DNA from: Prolixibacteraceae bacterium
GTDB taxonomy: Bacteria > Bacteroidota > Bacteroidia > Bacteroidales > Prolixibacteraceae
Length of the DNA stretch: 41,611 bases
Direction of reading: 5' to 3'
Assembly: GCA_018648265.1 (NCBI GenBank)
Contig: JABGRN010000048.1
Span: forward strand, 1 to 41,611
Positions 36,011-41,611 of this stretch are shown in pieces (the stretch's first letter is position 1; each line of letters begins with the position of its first letter). The notes under the pieces were generated by a model. The model was not told where the DNA came from. It saw only the letters and a program-made list of their open reading frames with translations, and did no database searches. The position numbers and the translations under genes are program-made.

Positions 36011-36355
36011 TTATGAATGAAGCAATTTATCAATATTATCAATATAGTCAAGACTATCGTCTATGTAAAATTCCAGATCAGGAACAACACGCAAGCTTTT
36101 CCCGACTTTTTTTCCAAATTCACCCCTAATATGATTTTTGGATTTTCTGATTTCCGTTAGTATGCCCTGTGAAAACTCTGAGGGAAAAATACTAAGGTAA
36201 ATGCGTGCTATTCCCAAGTCCTTAGTGGTTCTTACAACAGTTACACTGATAATTTTTCCGATAAATTTCGATTTACTTAATTTTAAAAAAATATCGGCCA
36301 TTTCGCGTTGAATAAGACGGGAAATTTTATTTTGCCGGGTACTGAATTGTTCCAT
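36011..36355 (-). CDS. rbfA: 30S ribosome-binding factor RbfA
   Basis: This 114-residue KH-type protein binds the 30S subunit and assists 16S rRNA 5'-end maturation. Family features are the N-terminal STRQNKISRLIQREMADIFLKL, a central strand-helix unit VTVVRTTKDLGIARIYLSIFP, and the C-terminal RVVPDLEFYIDDSLDY, which resembles the conserved PxLxFxxDxS segment. The protein is small and complete. The ATG at 36355 is the only sensible start. The Lol-type permease follows 50 bases later and may be co-transcribed. Confidence 0.93.
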   Translation of the reverse strand: MEQFSTRQNKISRLIQREMADIFLKLSKSKFIGKIISVTVVRTTKDLGIARIYLSIFPSEFSQGILTEIRKSKNHIRGEFGKKVGKSLRVVPDLEFYIDDSLDYIDNIDKLLHS

Positions 36356-36710
36356 GATTGATGTTAGAATATTAAAATCATTTCCTATAAATTGTGGTAA
36401 AATTAAGTAAAATCTGTAAACGAAGCCGTTTTAATCAAAAGAATTCCTCGATCCCGATGCCTTATCGGGATGCCTCGGGCTTCCATATTTTCTCCCCTGA
36501 AATTCAGGGGAATTGTCATACGGCAACTGCCAGGTGACAGAGGTGTGTGAATAATAAAAATTAGATTTTCAGTTTTTTGGCTGAAATAAAGTTGACGAAA
36601 TACACCTTGGCCCTGCCACGGGGATAGTCAACTTTAAGAATTTTCGTTATTTGAAATGAAACATTTTTTTATTTTCTTAAGCGAAATAAGTCAAAATTTT
36701 ATTTCTCTTT
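36356..36710. repeat. Gene-free stretch with five successive hairpin-forming repeats
   Basis: The stretch holds no gene. Inverted repeats lie in a row: ATCCCGAT 36451-36458 / ATCGGGAT 36464-36471; CCCCTGAA 36494-36501 / TTCAGGGG 36503-36510; TGTCA...TGACA 36514-36539, enclosing GGCA-AC-TGCC; TTTCAG 36567-36572 / CTGAAA 36581-36586; and TAAAGTTGAC 36587-36596 / GTCAACTTTA 36627-36636. The centre is more GC-rich than its surroundings. I interpret it as a multi-copy extragenic palindromic repeat or a small non-autonomous element, placed after the sigma/FecR operon and before rbfA. A structured RNA is another possibility. Terminator function for the operon is also possible because it follows the last gene. 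Confidence 0.6.
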
Positions 36711-38222
36711 TTAATCGATTTTGAAAGCGTTTCTCAGGTCTTCGTCCGGCTTTATAATATTGTAGTTCTCCCAGAATTTTTCGTCTAAGTGGTTTATCAT
36801 TTCGACAAAAACATCATTTTGTTTAATAATCTCATTTCTCGTAAACCGCTTTAGTTCAGTAGGTTGAATGTCCGTAATTAACAGATCGGAAACGCTGTGA
36901 TATTCGGAATTTATTTTGTTACGTTTACTGCGGATTTTAAATTTTATTGAAGCCCTTACATTTGCAAGGTGCCATTTTCCATTGAACTGTTGATAGTTTA
37001 CTTGATAATTTACATACGACGGCCTGGCTTTTACGCCTTTGGGTTTCTTTTTTATCATTGTACTTTCCGCCTTTCTTAATCCGTTTTTATCGAAATGAAA
37101 GTTGGCATGAACGATGGCAAATGTTTCACGATGAACATAAATTTCGCCCACAAATACTGGAAAAACCAAGTCGGAAATAGGCTGAAATTGTAAAACGTAA
37201 ACCGGATTTTTGTTGTACCAAATCACTTTGCCTATAGTGTATTTATATAATTCCTCATATTCTTTGTGAATAAAACTTTCCGAATTTTTTATAATATCGA
37301 GTTTTGTAATTGTAAAAGGGCCACCTTGAAGTTTAAAATTTAACCACCAAAAAGGTTTTACATCCGGGCTTCGGCGGCCTTTTAGTAAACGGACCAAATC
37401 GTCGCGATATGATTTACTTGCAGGTGCTTTTAAAATTTCAATTATTGCTTCCGAAACATTAATGTAATTTCCGTCTTGTTTAACCGTTTCGCGATAAAAA
37501 GCCGTCATTAATTTTGTGTCGTTGCTGTAATTTTTATCAAGGTTTTCGCGAATATTAGTTAGCAACTGCGATGGGGTAGTAGCAGTAACTTTAACTTCTT
37601 TAATCCGGATAGAAACTGGATTCATTACTAAAATATCTTCGTCTAAAATTTTATATGCAGTAATAAAAATTTGTGAATAACCCATTGATGAAATTATAAC
37701 AGTATCGAGAATGTTGTTTGGATGGATTTTTAAAATAAAATCACCGTCGATATTAGAAATTGTCCCAATGGGTTTATTAAAAACAGAAACCGAAGCATAT
37801 TTTATTGGATTTCCTTTTTTGTAGTCGATTAATTTCCCGGAGAGAAAAAAATATTTTATGGGAATAGAATCATTTTCAGCGAACGAGGAGTTTTCGCCAG
37901 GCAATTTTTGTGAAATCACGACCTGATTTTCAAGCTCTGTAAATTTAAAATTTTGATCGAGGAACAAGTTATTTAAAACGGTAAAAAGAGATTTTCCTGA
38001 AGCTTCGATACTGTATTTTTTATCGCCAGAAATAAGTAAGGCATTGTATGAAAAATATACGCCTGTTTGCCAACTAAGTTGGTCTAAGATGAAAGTTAAA
38101 GTTTGGTTTTGCTGATTAATTGTAACGCGGCGTTCGAGAACGGAACCATCCCGTTGCTGTCCATACGATGAAATAGAAAGCAACAGGATGGCAATAAATA
38201 TGCAAGGTTTAAACCTGAGCAT
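36711..38222 (-). CDS. STN domain plus CarboxypepD_reg-like domain envelope protein
   Basis: This is a 503-residue exported protein (signal peptide ending SSYGQ). An STN (secretin/TonB short N-terminal) domain spans about 32-105, with LTFILDQLSWQTGVYFSYNALLI. A CarboxypepD_reg-like beta-sandwich follows (about 124-210, FFLSGKLIDYKKGNPIKYASVSVFNKPIGTISNIDGDF). The remaining ~290 residues resemble the beta-rich middle part of DUF5686-type proteins (AFYRETVKQDGNYINVSEAIIEI), but there is no C-terminal outer-membrane barrel. In FecA-type transducers the STN domain contacts a FecR-type anti-sigma factor, and this gene sits in the sigma/FecR operon. Its start ATG overlaps the previous stop by one base (TAATG). 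The function is unknown. Confidence 0.8.
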   Translation of the reverse strand: MLRFKPCIFIAILLLSISSYGQQRDGSVLERRVTINQQNQTLTFILDQLSWQTGVYFSYNALLISGDKKYSIEASGKSLFTVLNNLFLDQNFKFTELENQVVISQKLPGENSSFAENDSIPIKYFFLSGKLIDYKKGNPIKYASVSVFNKPIGTISNIDGDFILKIHPNNILDTVIISSMGYSQIFITAYKILDEDILVMNPVSIRIKEVKVTATTPSQLLTNIRENLDKNYSNDTKLMTAFYRETVKQDGNYINVSEAIIEILKAPASKSYRDDLVRLLKGRRSPDVKPFWWLNFKLQGGPFTITKLDIIKNSESFIHKEYEELYKYTIGKVIWYNKNPVYVLQFQPISDLVFPVFVGEIYVHRETFAIVHANFHFDKNGLRKAESTMIKKKPKGVKARPSYVNYQVNYQQFNGKWHLANVRASIKFKIRSKRNKINSEYHSVSDLLITDIQPTELKRFTRNEIIKQNDVFVEMINHLDEKFWENYNIIKPDEDLRNAFKID

Positions 38223-39787
38223 TAAAACATTTTTTTCAACTCAAAAGAAGTTTTAAATTCTTCGCCGTTACGCAGCACTTTTATTTTTATTTTTTTGTTT
38301 TCTTTACTTTGTAGTAACAGGTTAATATCATTTAATTCTAAAGACCGGTGGTTGCTGCTGTTAATAGATAAAATCTGGTCGTTTTCTTTCAATCCAGCCC
38401 CAAAAGCAGGAGAATTATCGCGAATATTTGCGATGGTAAAAATTGGCATTCCCGGCATTGGGTTGGTAACTTCCATTCCACTCATATTGTAATTAAAACC
38501 CTCTTTAATTTTATGAGTTGGCCTTAATTTTACGCGGCTGTTTCGGTAATCGATGGTCACATGAAAACGTCGTAGAATTTCCGCTCCCAGGGTTCCGTTT
38601 CTATCGTTCGAAGAAATCAACTGGTCAATAAGTTCTGAATTAGGAAAAGCAACAATTGGTTTAGGTAAAACTAAAGGGCCTACCCAAATTCCATCAATTC
38701 TTCCTTTCATTCCAAATAAATCGCCACTTAAACCCCTCCCGAGAAATGTTTCTATGTGGTTTTGAGGTAATTTGATTCGCTCGTCCGAGTTTTCTGATAG
38801 CCAAAGGGCATCGCTAGCACCAGTGTCAATCAGCAATTTTACCGGGACTTCAATTAATTCATCGGTAACAATGCTGGTACGTACAAAAGGTTTATTCCCA
38901 TCGAAATGAAGTGGCATGATAATATCGTTTTTACGATCGCGGTATTTATAATATTCAGGTTTGTGCAGAGTAAGTTTTTCATTCAAATAATCAATTTCAA
39001 CAACATATTCTTTAAAAAGATTGAAACCAATTAATCCATGAACAGGCATTCCCAACATGTGCGAAATTTGAAAATTTTCATCAATTATCATTTGAACTTC
39101 CTGGTTTCGGGCGGTCAATCCGTCAATGTTCATTGTATTGTTTCCCGAACGGTAGGCTGTTAACTCGTTACCATCACCTAAACCTTTAAGTTGTACCGGC
39201 ATCATATAATTCAGGTTCAATTGGTTTATAAAGGGTAACTCTGTGATTATTGGAAATTTAACCCCTGTATCAAGAATAAAATTTAAGGTGTCAGATTCAT
39301 TAATCGTAACCGGGATAATTATTAAATTACTTGCCGATTTAAATTTAATAGTTATTGATTTTTTTCGCGTAGAATTAAAAAGAAAACCACGGTTATTACC
39401 AAAATATTGTCTTGTATTTTGTTCATAATCAATACTTTCGTCTAAAGGGACATAATCGCGAACGACTAAAATATTGTCTTCAATTTCGAACAGGAGATAA
39501 AAGTCGCTCATTAATTTGTCGAGTACATATTTTATTGGCTTGTTTGAAATATTCAAACTAATTTTTTTATCTGCAACAATTTTTGCGTTGTACGAATAAT
39601 CGATATTTGCGTATTTACAAATTTTTTCGATAATGTCAGACAATGGTTCGTCTTCAGCATAAATGCTAATGTTCTGGTCTAATACCTGGCTTTTTGTTAC
39701 CTGTGCGTTTTGAATTTTGGGTGCCAGGACTAAAATAATGGTTGCAACAACAAATGCAATCCAAGTTTTCTGTATTAATGTTTTCAT
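38222..39787 (-). CDS. STN - duplicated retropepsin-like aspartic protease - PDZ protein
   Basis: This 521-residue exported protein (signal peptide about 1-29, ending QNAQ) has an unusual domain order. An STN domain (about 37-110) is followed by two retropepsin-like units: the first has catalytic-type DTG at D173 (FILDTG) with HGLIGFN at 250-256, and the second has DTG at D321 (LLIDTGAS) with GTLGAEI at 398-404. A PDZ domain (about 445-518) follows. Two DTG units in one chain give both catalytic Asp residues, as in a single-chain pseudo-dimer. PDZ domains often bind C-termini of substrates. It lies 4 bases after the FecR gene. I infer an envelope protease controlled by, or acting on, the sigma/anti-sigma pair; this is not proven. 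Confidence 0.85.
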   Translation of the reverse strand: MKTLIQKTWIAFVVATIILVLAPKIQNAQVTKSQVLDQNISIYAEDEPLSDIIEKICKYANIDYSYNAKIVADKKISLNISNKPIKYVLDKLMSDFYLLFEIEDNILVVRDYVPLDESIDYEQNTRQYFGNNRGFLFNSTRKKSITIKFKSASNLIIIPVTINESDTLNFILDTGVKFPIITELPFINQLNLNYMMPVQLKGLGDGNELTAYRSGNNTMNIDGLTARNQEVQMIIDENFQISHMLGMPVHGLIGFNLFKEYVVEIDYLNEKLTLHKPEYYKYRDRKNDIIMPLHFDGNKPFVRTSIVTDELIEVPVKLLIDTGASDALWLSENSDERIKLPQNHIETFLGRGLSGDLFGMKGRIDGIWVGPLVLPKPIVAFPNSELIDQLISSNDRNGTLGAEILRRFHVTIDYRNSRVKLRPTHKIKEGFNYNMSGMEVTNPMPGMPIFTIANIRDNSPAFGAGLKENDQILSINSSNHRSLELNDINLLLQSKENKKIKIKVLRNGEEFKTSFELKKMF

Positions 39788-39791
39788 GACT

Positions 39792-40853
39792 TTAAGGCTT
39801 TAATTGTTTATTATTACGGCTCGAAAGTGTAAACAGTTCGTTTTCTCCCGATAATTCCAGGTTAAATGTGAGCCGAACTACATCTAAAACAAAATCAATC
39901 GGTTTTTTATCGAAATGAGCTGTTAGCAAAAGATCATTCAACTCTGCTTCCTTTACTTGAATTTCGATGTGATAAACTTTTTCGAGGCATCGGATAACCT
40001 CATTTAAAGGAATTTTGTTAAAAATAAGATCGTGGGTTTTCCAGGCTAAAAAATTAGGGTTGGCATTAGTCGATTTTGACAGAACATTGTTTACATTAAA
40101 AAGAGTCCCCTTTTCGCCCGGAGCTAAAAAAACCTTTGGGTTTTCAGCAATCAAATCCTCGACTTTACTGATTACCTGTACCTTTCCGGTTTTAACAATC
40201 ACTTCAACGGTTTCGGTTTCGGGGTAAGCACAAACATTAAAAGAGGTACCTAATACTTTTATTTGTGCATTCCCGGCATTAATTATAAATGGTTTTTCGG
40301 GGTTTGGTTTGACGTCGAAAAATGCTTCACCAATAATAGTAACTTCCCTTACATTGTTATTAAATTTTGAGGGGAAAATTAATTTTGATTTGGTGTTTAA
40401 AGCAACCATCGAACCATCAGGAAGAAGGAATTCGTTTAAAATTTGGTTTTCGCCAGAAACAATTTCGCTTTGTACATTTGGTGTCAGGTTTTTGAACCCG
40501 ATAAAATATCCAACCGTGCCTAATAGCATCGCAACAACAATTATGGCAGCATATTTATAAAATTTTGCAATTGCCTCCTTTCTAACATTTTTGTGCTGAA
40601 TAACTTTTAATTGCGCAAAATTGGTTTTTGATTGTACATTATTCCAGGCTCTACTTGAATCAAAGTTTTTTACTTTGAAATAAATATCAATTTTTTTAAG
40701 CATTTGCCTGATTTGTTCCAGCTCTTCACGGTTTTTATCCGATTGCCCGGCCCAGGATTCCACCACCAATTTTTCACGGGAATTTACTTCATGATTTAGA
40801 TATTTGGCCAATAACCCCCGATCAAAATTTTCTATGTTTTTCTTTTCTTCCAT
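39792..40853 (-). CDS. FecR family anti-sigma factor
   Basis: This is a 353-residue protein with a cytoplasmic N-terminal part (1-98), one transmembrane helix (about 99-120), a periplasmic FecR domain (about 130-228, with ILNEFLLPDGSMVALNTKSKLIFP, EVTIIGEAFFDV and NAQIKVLGTSFNVCAY) and a C-terminal DUF4974 domain (about 275-345). These proteins hold an ECF sigma factor at the membrane and receive a signal through the STN domain of an outer-membrane partner. It follows the sigma gene by 53 bases and precedes the STN-protease gene by 4. In most Bacteroidota loci a SusC-type transporter follows, but here it does not. The anti-sigma role is inferred from family and position. Confidence 0.93.
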   Translation of the reverse strand: MEEKKNIENFDRGLLAKYLNHEVNSREKLVVESWAGQSDKNREELEQIRQMLKKIDIYFKVKNFDSSRAWNNVQSKTNFAQLKVIQHKNVRKEAIAKFYKYAAIIVVAMLLGTVGYFIGFKNLTPNVQSEIVSGENQILNEFLLPDGSMVALNTKSKLIFPSKFNNNVREVTIIGEAFFDVKPNPEKPFIINAGNAQIKVLGTSFNVCAYPETETVEVIVKTGKVQVISKVEDLIAENPKVFLAPGEKGTLFNVNNVLSKSTNANPNFLAWKTHDLIFNKIPLNEVIRCLEKVYHIEIQVKEAELNDLLLTAHFDKKPIDFVLDVVRLTFNLELSGENELFTLSSRNNKQLKP

Positions 40854-40906
40854 GTTATATTAGTATGACAATGCACAATCAATTTACCCCTAAGATATTT
40901 TTTACT

Positions 40907-41473
40907 TTAGAAAAAAAATAAGGTAAAAAAAGGATTGTAATTTTTTAGTTTTTCGCGTAAGGTTTTAATTGCCAGGCCCATTTGTGTTTCAACAGTTTTT
41001 ATAGAAATATTTAGTTTATTGGCTATTTCCCGGTATTTTAAACCTTCTTCGCGGCTCATTCGAAAAATTTCCCGGCGCTTTTCTGGCAATGATTGTATGC
41101 TATCCTCAATTTTTTCCAATAAATTAATTTCAGCAAAATTATTTTCAAGTGCTTTATTGTTTTCTGCATCGGAGAGAACTGATTGGGCATGGTTAAATTT
41201 AATTTTATTGTGTTTTATAAAATTATAACAAAGATTTTTGATAGAATTGTACAAATAACTTTTAACTGAAGTTTCAATAAAAATTTGTTTTCTCTTTTCC
41301 CAGAGTTTCACAAAAAAATCTTGCACAATTTCTTCTGCCGCAATATCATCTTGAAGAATTCGCGAAGCAAATAAACATAAATGCCCATAATATTTATGGA
41401 AAAGTTTTTCGAATGCAATTTTATTGTCATTGCGAATTTTTTCAAATAAGACCTTTTCTTCTTCCAAATTCAT
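40907..41473 (-). CDS. RNA polymerase ECF-type sigma factor (FecI-like)
   Basis: This 188-residue ECF sigma factor has region 2 at about 22-90 (AFEKLFHKYYGHLCLFASRIL, AAEEIVQDFFVKLWEKR) and region 4 at about 125-180 (LPEKRREIFRMSREEGLKYREIANKLNISIKTVETQMGLAIKTLRE). It is of the type paired with FecR anti-sigma factors and called sigma-70 family factor, Bacteroides expansion family 1. It directs transcription of its own operon or others when released. It is the first gene of the four-gene operon. The upstream 138 bases to the window edge hold no gene; the nearest -7-like bases (TACCTTCG on the minus strand, near 41498) are one mismatch off. Confidence 0.93.
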   Translation of the reverse strand: MNLEEEKVLFEKIRNDNKIAFEKLFHKYYGHLCLFASRILQDDIAAEEIVQDFFVKLWEKRKQIFIETSVKSYLYNSIKNLCYNFIKHNKIKFNHAQSVLSDAENNKALENNFAEINLLEKIEDSIQSLPEKRREIFRMSREEGLKYREIANKLNISIKTVETQMGLAIKTLREKLKNYNPFFTLFFF

Positions 41474-41584
41474 AAAATGCAGTTAATTCAACAATAACGA
41501 AGGTAAAAAAAAGAAATCCTCTTTAAAAATGATTTCAATATGTTTATTATAATGGGTCACATCTGTCCTAAATAAAGCCAATTA

Positions 41585-41611
41585 GGCTCCGAAAAGCCGG
41601 AGCTGTTATTT
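41585..41611 (+). terminator. Possible rho-independent terminator or hairpin at window end
   Basis: GCTCCG at 41586-41591 pairs with CGGAGC at 41598-41603 around a 6-base loop. A further G-U pair extends the stem, and TGTTATTT follows. The U run is weak, and no plus-strand gene ends just upstream, so it could instead be an intergenic repeat or an element of a gene beyond the window. Confidence 0.3.

Overview
The window looks like chromosomal DNA of an AT-rich member of the Bacteroidota, probably class Bacteroidia. The evidence is the lineage-typical families (DUF4175, DUF4292, FecI/FecR-type sigma/anti-sigma pair, STN domains, CarboxypepD_reg-like domain, many lipoproteins with a short Ser-Cys lipobox), promoter elements of the TAnnTTTG type, and A-rich rather than GGAGG-type start regions. 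I cannot name family or genus from sequence alone. No rRNA, tRNA, CRISPR array, intact insertion sequence or prophage was recognised.

Layout. 1-4.7 kb: the end of an isoprenylcysteine methyltransferase-like gene, a Gfo/Idh/MocA oxidoreductase, a small exported protein and a propeller lipoprotein on the minus strand, then a translationally coupled lipid kinase/PlsC acyltransferase pair. 4.7-11.3 kb: minus-strand amidohydrolase lipoprotein, GH2 glycosidase lipoprotein and aldehyde dehydrogenase, with a divergent Crp/Fnr regulator. 11.3-15.7 kb: the operon dut - TPR lipoprotein - DUF4292 lipoprotein - EnvC-like degenerate LytM factor. 15.8-23.7 kb: hemW, VanZ, a flippase-rpiB-lutB-Rrf2 run, glutaminyl cyclase, and a response regulator-ruvB pair. 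24.1-32.5 kb: a plus-strand operon DUF4175 - RsbW-like ATPase - ybeY - mnmG - apt - uvrC. 32.5-36.4 kb: rsgA, tdh, a LolC/E-type permease and rbfA on the minus strand. 36.4-36.7 kb: a gene-free stretch packed with hairpins. 36.7-41.5 kb: a compact minus-strand operon of ECF sigma factor, FecR anti-sigma factor, an STN-aspartic protease-PDZ protein and an STN-CarboxypepD protein.

Two things stand out. First, the four-gene operon at 36.7-41.5 kb has the sigma/anti-sigma pair that normally controls a SusC/SusD transporter, but the transporter is absent. In its place are two secreted STN-domain proteins without a beta-barrel, one fused to a duplicated retropepsin-like protease and a PDZ domain. 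This suggests an undescribed type of cell-envelope signalling by regulated proteolysis. Second, two near-consensus parS sites (30125-30140 and 33535-33550) lie between genes 3.4 kb apart, which suggests that this part of the chromosome is a ParB loading region and may be near the replication origin.

Most other genes are core functions: tRNA and ribosome maturation (mnmG, ybeY, rbfA, rsgA), DNA repair (uvrC, ruvB, dut), nucleotide salvage (apt), threonine catabolism (tdh), and envelope lipid and lipoprotein work (lipid kinase, PlsC, Lol-type permease).
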